The notes beneath the pieces were generated by a model that searched no databases, was not told the origin of the DNA, and worked only from the letters and a program-made list of their open reading frames with translations. From Sphingobacterium faecale (GTDB lineage: Bacteria > Bacteroidota > Bacteroidia > Sphingobacteriales > Sphingobacteriaceae): 64,000 nt of DNA. Each line of letters begins with the position of its first letter. Position 1 is the first letter of the stretch. Of the stretch, positions 35,571 to 45,572 are shown in pieces. The translations under genes were made by a program, and so were the position numbers. The stretch spans positions 105,439 to 169,438 of the forward strand of contig NZ_JAERTY010000012.1 in the NCBI RefSeq assembly GCF_016746095.1. The letters run 5' to 3'.

Positions 35571-35601
35571 TTTGATTCATTATTAGATTTCAAGTATCTT
35601 G
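35571..35601 (+). promoter_or_regulatory. Promoter copy B of the recurring TTTG-N20-TATCTTG element (AbiH)
   Basis: TTTG 35571-35574, 20 bases, TATCTTG 35595-35601. The surrounding 60 bases match those before the KAP gene (46985-47015) and before the lipoprotein gene at 8307. Confidence 0.6.
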
Positions 35602-35633
35602 GAGGTGATTTAAATATACATATCGAATAGGAC

Positions 35634-35704
35634 AAGGTTCTTTAGAGCAGCAGTTCAAAGATCATCTTGCAGACACCGATAATCCCGTATCTTATTCTCT
35701 GGAG
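35634..35704 (+). pseudogene. Head fragment of the KAP NTPase gene
   Basis: Matches 47073-47143: the segment from SLEQQFKDHLADTDN to the FSG before the Walker A glycines, after which the match is lost. It is preceded by the same promoter as the real KAP gene. The AbiH gene therefore stands where the KAP gene would follow. Confidence 0.7.
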
Positions 35705-35749
35705 CATTTGTACAGAGCAAAATTAGTTTCCTGGCTAAAGGATTTACGA

Positions 35750-36871
35750 ATGAATAGACTAATACTAATCGGCAATGGCTTCGATTTAGCACATGGTTTA
35801 GAGACCGGCTACAAAGATTTTATTCTTTGGTACATGAGCCAATGTGCTAATCGATATACGGCAAATCAATGCTATTTTCAGGATGAATTAATTGACTTAA
35901 GTCCATGTCGGGATGAAGACGATTATGACGATATACAGGAGAGTATGTATATACATCAATATTTCGAAACACAGATTCCTCGCGAACTTAGGTGTGTTGT
36001 CACAGTTAGATCAAGATTTTTTAAAGAGTTATTGATCAATCTCTCGCTAAAGAACTGGGTAGACATTGAAAATCAATACTTTGATAATCTATTGGATTTA
36101 GGAGGGAAGATCAGTACAAAGAGTTTTAATTTAGAAGAGGTAAAACAACTAAATAGTGAATTCAAATTCCTTAAAACAAAACTAGAAGAGTATCTTATTT
36201 CAGTAGAACAAAATCATATACATTCAGTAAATCCCAATCTATTAGATATACTTAACTCACCGTTTGAACTTTCTGATTTTGATACAGTTATTGACGACCC
36301 TAAGGCTTTACAGAGTAAACTGGGGAAAAAGTTTTCTCTTCAGGAAAGAATACTTCATAAAGCCCACGTTCTAAATTTCAATTATACAAATACATTTGAG
36401 ACTTACCGTGAAAATTTGAAAAGTAAATACTTTTCAAAGATTGACCTAAACCATATCCACGGGCAACTGAATAATTCTGACAACCCTATCATTTTTGGTT
36501 TTGGGGATGAGCATGACAAAGAATATATGCAGTTCGAAGAACAGCGCATGAACGAACTATTTGATCATATTAAATCCTATCAATATCTGAGGACGCCAAA
36601 CTATAGAAACTTAATACGTTTTTTAAATGAAGATACCTATCAAGTACATGTAATAGGGCATTCATGTGGCTTATCCGATCGGACCATGTTTAAGGAGGTG
36701 TTCGATCATCCTAATTGTAAGTCTATCAAGATTTTCCATTATCAACGGCCAGACGGATCTACAGATTTTCATGAAAAAGTAGTTAATATCGGCCGGCATT
36801 TTAGTAACAAAGGAATGATGCGTAAATTAATAGTAGAATTTAATGATAAAAATGCGCTTCCGCAGAATTAA
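35750..36871 (+). CDS. AbiH-family abortive-infection protein
   Basis: 373 aa. Begins MNRLILIGNGFDLAHGLETG and YKDFILWYM, the hallmark of the AbiH family (LxxIGNGFDLAHxLxTxYxDF). Later parts: VLNFNYTNTFETY, and IHGQLNNSDNPIIFGFGDEH, then IGHSCGLSDRTMFKEVFDHP, as in other AbiH proteins. They give abortive phage infection; the mechanism is unknown. The start at 35750 is chosen because the MYRAKLVSW... codons ahead of it belong to the KAP-fragment junction. An AbiH tail is repeated at 45573. Next is a hairpin at 36882 and then the restriction operon. Confidence 0.9.
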   Translation: MNRLILIGNGFDLAHGLETGYKDFILWYMSQCANRYTANQCYFQDELIDLSPCRDEDDYDDIQESMYIHQYFETQIPRELRCVVTVRSRFFKELLINLSLKNWVDIENQYFDNLLDLGGKISTKSFNLEEVKQLNSEFKFLKTKLEEYLISVEQNHIHSVNPNLLDILNSPFELSDFDTVIDDPKALQSKLGKKFSLQERILHKAHVLNFNYTNTFETYRENLKSKYFSKIDLNHIHGQLNNSDNPIIFGFGDEHDKEYMQFEEQRMNELFDHIKSYQYLRTPNYRNLIRFLNEDTYQVHVIGHSCGLSDRTMFKEVFDHPNCKSIKIFHYQRPDGSTDFHEKVVNIGRHFSNKGMMRKLIVEFNDKNALPQN

Positions 36872-36881
36872 CAAAGACAAA

Positions 36882-36940
36882 TTAAGTAGTTATTTGCATT
36901 AAGGGTTGAAAAGATGCCCTTAATGCAAATAACTACTTAA
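36882..36940. repeat. Perfect 24-base inverted repeat
   Basis: Left arm 36882-36905 (TTAAGTAGTTATTTGCAT then TAAGGG), 11-base loop (36906-36916), right arm 36917-36940 exactly complementary. AT-rich arms with a GGG/CCC base; no T run after it. It lies between the AbiH stop (36871) and the hsdM start (37081). It could be a terminator for AbiH or a protein-binding/recombination site. Confidence 0.85.
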
Positions 36941-37080
36941 AGAGTAAGATAGCATTATACAACTGCTAAACAAGCAAAAATAAGCTTTAACTAGAGCATT
37001 TTCCTATTGCCTAAGTGCTAAATAAAGTCTATTTTAAGGCCAAAATCTACAGATCATTAAGATCTTGATTATCAGAATTT

Positions 37081-39579
37081 ATGGCGATTAAAAAATCAGA
37101 ATTATACAGTTCACTTTGGGCTTCTTGCGACGAACTACGTGGAGGCATGGACGCCTCACAATATAAAGATTACGTACTGACTATGTTGTTTGTCAAGTAC
37201 ATCTCCGACAAATACAAAGGCGATCCTTTTGGAGCCATCACCGTTCCAGAAGGTGCTTCTTTTGATGCAATGGTGGCATTGATTGGAAATACAGAGATTG
37301 GTGATAAGATCAACAAGGAGATTCTTAACCCCATTAAAGAAGCCAACAAGCTGACCGATTTTCCTGATTTCAATGACGAAAACAAATTGGGAAAAGGCAA
37401 GGATTTGGTTGATACTGTATCCAACCTAGTACGTATCTTCAACGATCCTAGCTTGGATTTTGCCAAAAACTCTGCGGAGGGCGATGATATCTTGGGGGAT
37501 GCTTACGAATTTTTGATGCGCCACTTTGCAACAGAATCCGGGAAATCCAAAGGACAGTTTTATACTCCTGCGGAAGTGTCGAGAGTATTGGCCAAGGTGA
37601 TAGGCATTTCACCAGCCAATTCGACCAATCAAACGACAGCTTATGACCCCACCTGTGGATCGGGATCATTGTTATTAAAGGTTGCTAATGAGTCTGGGAA
37701 AAATATAACCCTCTACGGACAAGAAAAAGAAACTGCTACCGCCAACTTGGCGAAGATGAATATGATCTTACACAATAGTCCCACTGCGGAGATTGTTGCA
37801 GATAATACCTTGACGCGTCCAGCCTACAAAGAAGCCGATGGCAGCTTAAAGCGATTTGATTATGTGGTCGCCAACCCGCCGTTTTCCCTAAAAAGTTGGA
37901 GCAATGGCGTGAATGTGGACAGCGATGAATTTGCACGCTTCGAATTGGGTGTACCCCCAGAGAAAAATGGAGATTATGCCTTTTTATTGCATATTATCAA
38001 ATCCTTAAAAGCAACAGGTAAAGCTGCAGTGGTATTACCGCATGGTGTGTTGTTCCGTGGAAATGCTGAAGGCGAAATCCGTAAAAACATATTAAAGAAA
38101 GGCTACATCAAAGGCATTATTGGCTTACCAGCCAACTTATTTTACGGCACGGGTATTCCAGCGTGTATTCTAGTTTTGGACAAAGAGAATGCCGAGCATC
38201 GCAAAGGAATTTTTATGATCGATGCGAGCAAAGGCTTCATGAAAGATGGTAATAAAAATCGTCTTCGCGAGCAAGATATCCGTAAAATGACTGACGTTTT
38301 CAGTCATTCTTCTGAGCTACCAAAATATAGCAGAATGGTATCGATGACCGAAATTGCTGATGCTAAAAACGATTACAACCTTAATATTCCACGATATATC
38401 GATACACAGGAAGCCGAGGATATCCAAAATATTGAAGCCCATCTATTGGGTGGTATTCCTAAGGCGGATATTGATTCCTTGCAAACCTATTGGCAAGTAT
38501 TCCCCAATCTTAAAAAAGATTTGTTTAGTGAAGAACGCCCTGGTTTTTATGCCTTGCAAGGAAGTCTTGCTGATCTGAAATCTCATATATTCGGTCATCC
38601 CGAGTTTGTTGCCAATAACCAGAACTTACAAATCCATTTTAAGGAATGGTTGAACGCACAAAAAGTAAAATGGGATGCTTTAGACAAAGGAGTACATCCT
38701 AAAGATGTAATAGCGGATGCCAGCGAGCAATTATTTGCCAGCCTTAGTGATAATGCGTTGATCGACAATTATGATCTATACCAACATCTGATGCAGTTTT
38801 GGAACGAAATCATGCAAGACGATGTGTATAGTGTTGCCATGGATGGTTGGAAAGCGGGTAATGAGTATCAGCGATTGCTTATAAAATCTAAACCCGACAG
38901 AAACGGCAAAACCAAAGCCGACAAAGAGGTGACAGGTTTGGCAGGTATTGAAGGCAGAATGATATCGCCAGATTTGCTGATTAATATTTATTTTGAAGCA
39001 GAGCGAAATGCTATTAACGAAGCTGAGCAATTGGTGGAAACATACCAAAGCCGTATGCAAGAAATCGAAGAGGAGCAAAGTGCGGAAGATGGCTTGTTTG
39101 CCGATTTGGAAAAGATCAATGCTTCTGAAATCAATAAATTGCTGAAGCAATTAAAACCTACTAAGAAATTGAAAGCGGTTGAGCCAATTGATTTTGGCGT
39201 GGCAGCTGAAGAGGAGGTTCTTTACGAAGCCAAGAATAGTTTTGAAATTTTGGAAGAGTACTTGGGATTGGAAATTAACATCAAGAAATCCAAGGCAAAA
39301 ATTAATGTATTAAATGCGGAGTTAGAAGCAAAGGTATTAACACAATACCCAAGCCTTAGCGAAGCCGATATCAAAAGCTTAGTTATTGAACATAAATGGC
39401 AAGCTTATCTGGAAAATGCCTTGGCACAAGAACAAGAACAAGTAAGCCAAAACCTGAGCCAGCGTATTAAAGCTTTAGCAGGACGTTATGCCATCACGCT
39501 ACCGACTTTGGAAGCACAGGTTTTAGATGCTCAAACAAAAGTATCCGCTCATCTAAAACAAATGGGATTAGCATGGTAA
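37081..39579 (+). CDS. hsdM: Type I restriction-modification methyltransferase subunit HsdM (long form)
   Basis: 832 aa, against about 500 in classical HsdM. N-terminal HsdM_N helices (ELYSSLWASCDELRGGMDAS), SAM motif I DPTCGSGSLLL (Asp189-Gly195 region) and catalytic NPPF (265-268) identify an N6-adenine methylase. Residues 500-832 are an extra helical region rich in Glu/Lys with coiled-coil character (ELEAKVLTQYPSLSEADIKS). It methylates host DNA in complex with HsdS. Overlaps hsdS by 7 bases, in one operon that runs to 45521. Confidence 0.95.
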   Translation: MAIKKSELYSSLWASCDELRGGMDASQYKDYVLTMLFVKYISDKYKGDPFGAITVPEGASFDAMVALIGNTEIGDKINKEILNPIKEANKLTDFPDFNDENKLGKGKDLVDTVSNLVRIFNDPSLDFAKNSAEGDDILGDAYEFLMRHFATESGKSKGQFYTPAEVSRVLAKVIGISPANSTNQTTAYDPTCGSGSLLLKVANESGKNITLYGQEKETATANLAKMNMILHNSPTAEIVADNTLTRPAYKEADGSLKRFDYVVANPPFSLKSWSNGVNVDSDEFARFELGVPPEKNGDYAFLLHIIKSLKATGKAAVVLPHGVLFRGNAEGEIRKNILKKGYIKGIIGLPANLFYGTGIPACILVLDKENAEHRKGIFMIDASKGFMKDGNKNRLREQDIRKMTDVFSHSSELPKYSRMVSMTEIADAKNDYNLNIPRYIDTQEAEDIQNIEAHLLGGIPKADIDSLQTYWQVFPNLKKDLFSEERPGFYALQGSLADLKSHIFGHPEFVANNQNLQIHFKEWLNAQKVKWDALDKGVHPKDVIADASEQLFASLSDNALIDNYDLYQHLMQFWNEIMQDDVYSVAMDGWKAGNEYQRLLIKSKPDRNGKTKADKEVTGLAGIEGRMISPDLLINIYFEAERNAINEAEQLVETYQSRMQEIEEEQSAEDGLFADLEKINASEINKLLKQLKPTKKLKAVEPIDFGVAAEEEVLYEAKNSFEILEEYLGLEINIKKSKAKINVLNAELEAKVLTQYPSLSEADIKSLVIEHKWQAYLENALAQEQEQVSQNLSQRIKALAGRYAITLPTLEAQVLDAQTKVSAHLKQMGLAW

Positions 39580-40715
39580 AGGGAATGCAACAGACGGATA
39601 TTGGCTTAATTCCTGAGGATTGGGAGGTTGTAATGATAGGAGAAATAGCCAATGTCGTTGTAGGTGGTGATGTTGACCTAAATACTTTTTCTGAAGTGCA
39701 AGATTCTGAATACACATATCCAATATATTCAAATACAGTTACAAATTATGGTCTCTATGGATACAGCTCAGACTATAAATCTAATGCATATGCTGTAACT
39801 ATTGTCGGACGAGGGATTGGTATTGGAAAAGCATTTAAAAGAAATGGACGCTTTACAGCTATTGGCCGTTTAATCGTTGTAGAATTATCGAAAAATATAG
39901 TAAATAATACATTTTTAGAAAATTACATTAATTCTTATTTAGAAATATATGATGAAAGTGGTGGTATTCCTCAATTAACAGGTATTGCATTAGCAAAATA
40001 TCAAATCCCACTCCCTCCATTACCCGAGCAAGAAGCCATTGCGAATGCATTATCAGATGCTGATGCGTGGATAGAAAGCTTAGAGCAACTCATTGCCAAA
40101 AAACGCCTCATCAAAAAAGGAGCCATGCAGAAATTGTTGACGCCCAAAGATGATTGGGAAGTCAAGACGTTGGGGGAGGTTGGTGAAGTTAGGATGTGTA
40201 AAAGAGTATTTCAATACCAAACATCAGAATATGGTGAAATACCTTTTTACAAGATAGGAACATTTGGCAAAACACCTGATGCATTTATTACGAGAAAGCA
40301 TTACGAAGATTTTAAAAGTAGATTTTTTTATCCTAATAAAGGTAATATTTTAATTTCAGCAGCTGGAACAATTGGTAAAACAGTTGTATACGACGGTGAA
40401 GAGAGTTATTTCCAAGATTCAAATATTGTATGGATTGAAAATCAAGAGAAAATAGTTACAGATGCCTTCTTGAAATATGTGTTAGATGTTATAAAATACA
40501 ATACAGAAGGTGGGACAATTCAGAGGTTATATAACAGTATTCTTAGAAGTACAATGTTTCATTGCCCACCCCTTTCCGAACAAACTCGCATCGCTACAAT
40601 CCTATCCGATATGGATACGGAGATCGAGGCATTAGAAGCGCAACTGGACAAAGCACGCCAGATCAAACAAGGTATGATGCAAGAGTTGCTAACGGGTAGA
40701 ATACGCTTGCTGTAA
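39573..40715 (+). CDS. hsdS: Type I restriction-modification specificity subunit HsdS
   Basis: 380 aa with two target-recognition domains, each followed by a helical spacer: TRD1 begins IGLIPEDWEVVMIGEIANVV and ends at LPPLPEQEAIANALSDADAW; TRD2 begins DDWEVKTLGEVGEVRMCKRV and ends at CPPLSEQTRIATILSDMD. The two PPLxEQ(x)xIA-like helices are the usual conserved spacers. The recognised DNA sequence cannot be deduced. Start overlaps the hsdM stop. Such genes exchange TRDs, so variation in the population is expected. Confidence 0.93.
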   Translation: MVKGMQQTDIGLIPEDWEVVMIGEIANVVVGGDVDLNTFSEVQDSEYTYPIYSNTVTNYGLYGYSSDYKSNAYAVTIVGRGIGIGKAFKRNGRFTAIGRLIVVELSKNIVNNTFLENYINSYLEIYDESGGIPQLTGIALAKYQIPLPPLPEQEAIANALSDADAWIESLEQLIAKKRLIKKGAMQKLLTPKDDWEVKTLGEVGEVRMCKRVFQYQTSEYGEIPFYKIGTFGKTPDAFITRKHYEDFKSRFFYPNKGNILISAAGTIGKTVVYDGEESYFQDSNIVWIENQEKIVTDAFLKYVLDVIKYNTEGGTIQRLYNSILRSTMFHCPPLSEQTRIATILSDMDTEIEALEAQLDKARQIKQGMMQELLTGRIRLL

Positions 40716-40738
40716 GAAATTATTTGTAAATTTAGGTT

Positions 40739-41770
40739 ATGAGCCAATTAGAACAAAATAATCCACTTTTCGCTACTATCAAGCAGTTGATAGAAGATAG
40801 CAAACAGCAAGTAGCTGTAGCGGTCAACGCTACCATGAGTATGCTATACTGGAGCATTGGCTCTGCTATTAATAAAGAATTAAAGCAGTACGACAAGCAA
40901 CAAAGCTATGGCAAACAGATTGTCGCTACACTGTGGCGACAATTACAAAGTGAATATGGGACATCGTTTTCAGAGAAAAATTTGCGACGGATGATGCAGT
41001 TTGCTGAGGTATTTCCTGATGAAAAGATTGTCGTATCACTGATACGACAATTGAGTTGGTCACATATCAAGCTACTTATTCCTATAGAAGATCCCTTAAA
41101 GCGGGAATTCTATATAGAAATTTGTAAGCACGAAAAATGGAGCGTCCGAACCTTCCAAGAACGTATCCAATCTATGCTTTACGAACGTACCGCTATCAGC
41201 AAAAAGCCTGACGAAACCATTGTTGGTGATTTAGCCTTGCTAAAAGACGAACAACAGCTCTCACCCGACCTCGTGTTCAGAGATCCTTATTTTCTGGATT
41301 TCTTAGGGCTTCGTGATACCTATTCTGAGAAAGATCTAGAGACCTCTATCATAGTAGAGCTACAGCGATTTATTATTGAGATGGGTAGTGATTTTGCTTT
41401 TATGGCCCGTCAGAAGCGAATCAGTATAGACAATAGAGATTACTACATTGATCTACTATTCTATCACCGCAGGTTGAAATGTCTGGTTGCCATTGACCTG
41501 AAGATAGGTGAATTTGAAGCTGGTTTCAAAGGGCAGATGGAACTGTACCTACGCTACCTGCAAAAAAACGAACAAATAGAAGGGGAGAACAACCCCATCG
41601 GATTAATACTGTGTACCGGTAAGAATGAGGAACATATTGAACTCATGCAACTGGAGCAGGCTAATATAAAAGTAGCAGAATACTTGACATTACTTCCGTC
41701 GCAGGAAATCCTAAAAGAAAAACTGCATAAGGCAATAGCGATTGCCACATCAAAGAACCAAGATTTATGA
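40739..41770 (+). CDS. YhcG/DUF1016-type PD-(D/E)XK nuclease
   Basis: 343 aa. N-terminal DUF1016 helical part (TIKQLIEDSKQQVAVAVNAT, MLYWSIGSAINKEL, QSYGKQIVATLWRQLQSEYG), then the DUF1016 core with RRLKCLVAIDLKIGEFEAGF, where an Asp and Asp-x-Lys-like DLK are seen, and an active-site-like end VEL/VAIDLKIG. Such proteins accompany type I systems and are nuclease-like or phage-response factors. The gene is inserted between hsdS and hsdR, with an ATGA overlap to hsdR, so it is a component of the same operon. Confidence 0.85.
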   Translation: MSQLEQNNPLFATIKQLIEDSKQQVAVAVNATMSMLYWSIGSAINKELKQYDKQQSYGKQIVATLWRQLQSEYGTSFSEKNLRRMMQFAEVFPDEKIVVSLIRQLSWSHIKLLIPIEDPLKREFYIEICKHEKWSVRTFQERIQSMLYERTAISKKPDETIVGDLALLKDEQQLSPDLVFRDPYFLDFLGLRDTYSEKDLETSIIVELQRFIIEMGSDFAFMARQKRISIDNRDYYIDLLFYHRRLKCLVAIDLKIGEFEAGFKGQMELYLRYLQKNEQIEGENNPIGLILCTGKNEEHIELMQLEQANIKVAEYLTLLPSQEILKEKLHKAIAIATSKNQDL

Positions 41771-44700
41771 TCAACCCCATTGAGCGCATTACACAAAACC
41801 GTATAGTTAAGCTATTCCTAGAGCAATTGAGCTATGTTTACTATGGCAATTGGGAGAAGCGAGATAACAATAGCAATGTAGAAGAAGAGAAGCTAAAAGC
41901 TAATCTGCTGAAGCGTGGTTATACCGAGACTTTGGTTAACAAAGCCGTGAAGGAACTGTATGATCTGGCGCACACCAATTCGGGCAATTTGTACGATCGT
42001 AATAAATCATTCTATAATACCTTACGTTATGGTATCAAGGCACGACCGGAATTAGGGGAGCAGTTTGACACTATTTTTCCGATCGATTGGAACAATTGGC
42101 AAAACAATGAGTTTGCCATTGCCGAAGAAGTTACCTTGACCAAGGGGCAGCATACACGTCGCCCCGATATTGTATTATATGTTAATGGTATTGCATTAGG
42201 CGTATTGGAGCTAAAACGTGGTACCACAGATATCGCAGAGTCAGTCAATCAATCCATATCCAACCAAAAGGAAATTTTCAACGAGTGGTTTTATACCACA
42301 GTGCAGTTTGTGATGGCGGGCAATAATACCCAGGGGTTGAAATACGGAACCATTGAAACCCCTGCGAAATATTTCCTTTCCTGGAAAGAGGACGAACAGG
42401 ATAATACAGAATACAAACTCGATAAGTACCTAAAGAAGCTTTGCACCAAAGAGCGATTTTTAGATGTAATATACAATGCCGTAGTATTTGATGCTGGAGT
42501 GAAAAAGTTACCACGACCTCATCAATACTTTGGATTGAAAGCTGCACAAGAATACATAAAACGCAAAGAAGGTGGCATTATTTGGCATACCCAAGGATCG
42601 GGCAAGTCATTGATGATGGTGATGCTAGGGAAATGGATTCTCGAAAACGTATCCAATTCACGTTTGGTTATTTTAACCGACCGTACAGAGCTAGACGATC
42701 AAATAGAGCGTGTGTTTAACGATGTAGGCGAAACAGATATTGCAAAAACAAGATCAGGGAAGGAGTTGATGAATTTTTTGATGGCGTCAAGACCTCGATT
42801 GGTCTGTTCGCTGATACACAAATTCGGAAATAAAGGAGAAACAGATTTTGATGCTTTCTTAAAAGAGTTACAAGAAAATCCGATACAAACGCAAGGCGAA
42901 ATTTTTGTGTTCATAGACGAATGTCACCGTACCCAAAGTGGCAAATTGAATCAAGTAATGAAAGCCGTGTTACACAATGCCGTTTTTGTAGGTTTTACAG
43001 GTACGCCATTACTGAAAGAAGATAAGAAAACCACTATGGATGTATTTGGTCGATACATTCATACCTATAAATTCAACGAAGCGGTACAGGACGGAGTGGT
43101 AAAGGACTTAATGTACGAAGGTCGAAAAATTGAGCAAAGTTTGACATCGCAAACAAAAGTAGATCAATGGTTTGATGCCAAAACTTCAGGCCTAAATGAT
43201 TTTCAGCGCAACGAATTGAAGAAAAAATGGGGCACTATGCAGAATGTATTGAGCTCTAAAAGTAGAATGGAGAAAATCGTATCCGATATTGTGATGGATT
43301 TCTCTGTCAAGCCACGTTTAGCCAGTGAAAAAGGAAATGCGATTTTAGTGGCCTCTAGTATCTATGAAGCGTGCAAGTACTATAACCTATTTTTACAAAC
43401 CGAGCTTAAGAATAGGTGTGCAGTTATTACCTCATACAATCCTTACATTGGCGATATTACATTAGAAGATACAGGCGCTGATACCGAAACGGACAAAGCC
43501 TTTATCTACAAAACCTACGATGAGTTATTAAAAAATGTAAGTGTCAAAGGGTCGAAATCGAAGACAGAAACATACGAAGATGATAGCAAAGAGCAGTTCC
43601 GAAAAGAACCTGCTAAAATGAAACTATTGATTGTAGTTTCTAAACTGCTGACAGGCTTTGATGCGCCTCCATGTTCTTATATCTACATTGACAAAAAAAT
43701 GCAAGATCACACCTTGTTTCAGGCTATATGTCGTGTAAATAGGTTAGATACTGACGATAAAGATTATGGCTACATTGTGGATTACATGGAGTTATTTGGT
43801 AATGTGACCGATGCCATCAATGTATACACTTCGGAGTTGGATAGCGAAGGTTTTACAAAAGAGGATGTTGAAATTCAGTTGAAAGATCGCGTCAAAATCG
43901 CTGTAGATCGATTAATGACTGCTTACGAAACTGTCGAAGCAATTATTGAAAATGTTGCCGCACCAAAAACTGATTTAGATTATATTCGATATTTCTGTGG
44001 CAACACAGAAAATCCCGAAGATTTAAAATCAAATGAGTTTAAGCGCATGGCATTGTACAAGGCCATTGTAGAATATATTCGTGCTTATACAGCGATCAAA
44101 GCAGATTTTCACAGCACGTCATTTAGTGATGTCGAAGTTCAACGATTTCATAAGAAATTAGATGATTACCTGAATTTAAGAGAAATCATTCGTATTGCTT
44201 CTGGCGAAACCATTGATTTGAAAGCCTATGAGTCTGACATGCGATTCCTAATTGACACCTATATTCGGGCTGAGGAATCTGAAACAATTTCACCTTTTGA
44301 AGATATTTCGCTGCTCGATTTATTAGAGAGTAATATTGAGGATGCGATCAAAACTTTACCTGAAGGAATTAAGGGTAGTAAAGAAGCTGTTGCCGAAACA
44401 ATTGAAAATAATGTACGTAGCAAAATTGTAGAGGAACATCTTTTAGACCCTAAATACTTCGACCACATGTCAGTGCTGCTTCAGGAATTGATTGAGCAAC
44501 GGAAAAAAGAAATGATTTCCTATCAGGAATATTTAGTAAAAATGGCAGAACTGGTTCGCCAAGTGAATCAGGGGAAAAAAGACGATTTGCCCAGTACTTT
44601 AAATACCAAAGGAAAGGTAGCCCTGTATCATACTTTAGAAAGTGAGGAATTGGCTTTGGCTTGTGAACAAGCTGTTCAATATTCCAAGCAAGAAGGTTTT

Positions 44701-44817
44701 AGAGAGAATTTGGCCAAACAAAATATTGTTAAGAAGGCTATTTTCGACGTTGTAAAAGATATTGAAAAGGTACAAGTTGTCTATAAAATAATTGAAGCAC
44801 ATAAGGACGAGTACTAA
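41767..44817 (+). CDS. hsdR: Type I restriction enzyme subunit HsdR
   Basis: 1016 aa. N-terminal nuclease with Asp134 (RRPDIVLYVNG) and E148-L-K150 (LGVLELKRG). Superfamily 2 translocase with Walker A TQGSGKS (Lys280) and DECH (384-387), then motif VI-like LFQAICRVNRLDTDDKDYGY. The C-terminus is helical (coupling to HsdM). It cleaves unmodified DNA after ATP-driven translocation. Overlaps the YhcG-type gene by 4 bases and abuts the metallopeptidase gene. Confidence 0.95.
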   Translation: MINPIERITQNRIVKLFLEQLSYVYYGNWEKRDNNSNVEEEKLKANLLKRGYTETLVNKAVKELYDLAHTNSGNLYDRNKSFYNTLRYGIKARPELGEQFDTIFPIDWNNWQNNEFAIAEEVTLTKGQHTRRPDIVLYVNGIALGVLELKRGTTDIAESVNQSISNQKEIFNEWFYTTVQFVMAGNNTQGLKYGTIETPAKYFLSWKEDEQDNTEYKLDKYLKKLCTKERFLDVIYNAVVFDAGVKKLPRPHQYFGLKAAQEYIKRKEGGIIWHTQGSGKSLMMVMLGKWILENVSNSRLVILTDRTELDDQIERVFNDVGETDIAKTRSGKELMNFLMASRPRLVCSLIHKFGNKGETDFDAFLKELQENPIQTQGEIFVFIDECHRTQSGKLNQVMKAVLHNAVFVGFTGTPLLKEDKKTTMDVFGRYIHTYKFNEAVQDGVVKDLMYEGRKIEQSLTSQTKVDQWFDAKTSGLNDFQRNELKKKWGTMQNVLSSKSRMEKIVSDIVMDFSVKPRLASEKGNAILVASSIYEACKYYNLFLQTELKNRCAVITSYNPYIGDITLEDTGADTETDKAFIYKTYDELLKNVSVKGSKSKTETYEDDSKEQFRKEPAKMKLLIVVSKLLTGFDAPPCSYIYIDKKMQDHTLFQAICRVNRLDTDDKDYGYIVDYMELFGNVTDAINVYTSELDSEGFTKEDVEIQLKDRVKIAVDRLMTAYETVEAIIENVAAPKTDLDYIRYFCGNTENPEDLKSNEFKRMALYKAIVEYIRAYTAIKADFHSTSFSDVEVQRFHKKLDDYLNLREIIRIASGETIDLKAYESDMRFLIDTYIRAEESETISPFEDISLLDLLESNIEDAIKTLPEGIKGSKEAVAETIENNVRSKIVEEHLLDPKYFDHMSVLLQELIEQRKKEMISYQEYLVKMAELVRQVNQGKKDDLPSTLNTKGKVALYHTLESEELALACEQAVQYSKQEGFRENLAKQNIVKKAIFDVVKDIEKVQVVYKIIEAHKDEY

Positions 44818-45521
44818 TGCATATTGAAAGTTTGAAGATAGCTGAGGTAGAGATTGAGGTAACCTTCAAGCCCATTAAAAACCTTCATTTGAGTGTTCAT
44901 CCACCGGAGGGACGCGTCACGATTGCATCTCCGGATTTTTATGATTTGGAGAAAGTAAAGATTTATGCTGCGTCTAAGCTAGGATGGATAAAGAAAGAAC
45001 AAAGGAAATTCAGAGATCAAGCGCGTGAAGATGAAAGATTGATGATTACGCGAGAAAGTCATTATCTTTTTGGCGAACGCTATTTATTAGATGTTCGACA
45101 GTCAAATCGTAATTCCATCCAAATTCTGGGTAAAAAAATGATCTTGCATGTTAAGGATGTTGAAGATTTACAATTAAAGAAAGCCATTTTGTATCGTTTT
45201 TATCGTAAAGAATTACGGAACAAATTGAAGGTAATGGTTCAACAATATGCAGCATTGCTCCGTGTTGACGTTCCAGAGTTTAAGATTAGAGTAATGAAAA
45301 CCAAATGGGGCTCATGTGCAACTGATCTCAAAAGAATCTGGTTTAATATTGAGTTGGCAAAAAAACCGATTGACTGCATTGAATATATAGTAGTGCATGA
45401 ATTGGTGCATTTACTCGAGCGTAATCACAACAAAAGATTTATTCTGTTGATGGATCAATATTCCCCATCCTGGCGTACACAAAAGAAACTGCTGAATGAC
45501 TTGCCGATTGGAATTATCTAG
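44817..45521 (+). CDS. YgjP-type (DUF45) zinc metallopeptidase in the type I operon
   Basis: 234 aa. Zinc site HELVH (194-198) with the downstream NHNKRFILLMDQY, and TKWGSCATDLKRIWFNIELA, the typical DUF45/SprT-like WGSC block. The family is present next to many type I restriction operons but its role there is not established; a protease that controls HsdR activity is a reasonable hypothesis (compare ClpXP-based alleviation). Its first base is the last base of the hsdR stop. Confidence 0.85.
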   Translation: MHIESLKIAEVEIEVTFKPIKNLHLSVHPPEGRVTIASPDFYDLEKVKIYAASKLGWIKKEQRKFRDQAREDERLMITRESHYLFGERYLLDVRQSNRNSIQILGKKMILHVKDVEDLQLKKAILYRFYRKELRNKLKVMVQQYAALLRVDVPEFKIRVMKTKWGSCATDLKRIWFNIELAKKPIDCIEYIVVHELVHLLERNHNKRFILLMDQYSPSWRTQKKLLNDLPIGII

Positions 45522-45572
45522 TTTTTCTGAAATAGTTAGCTATAGCAAGACGTCAATAACCGATCACTCTGT

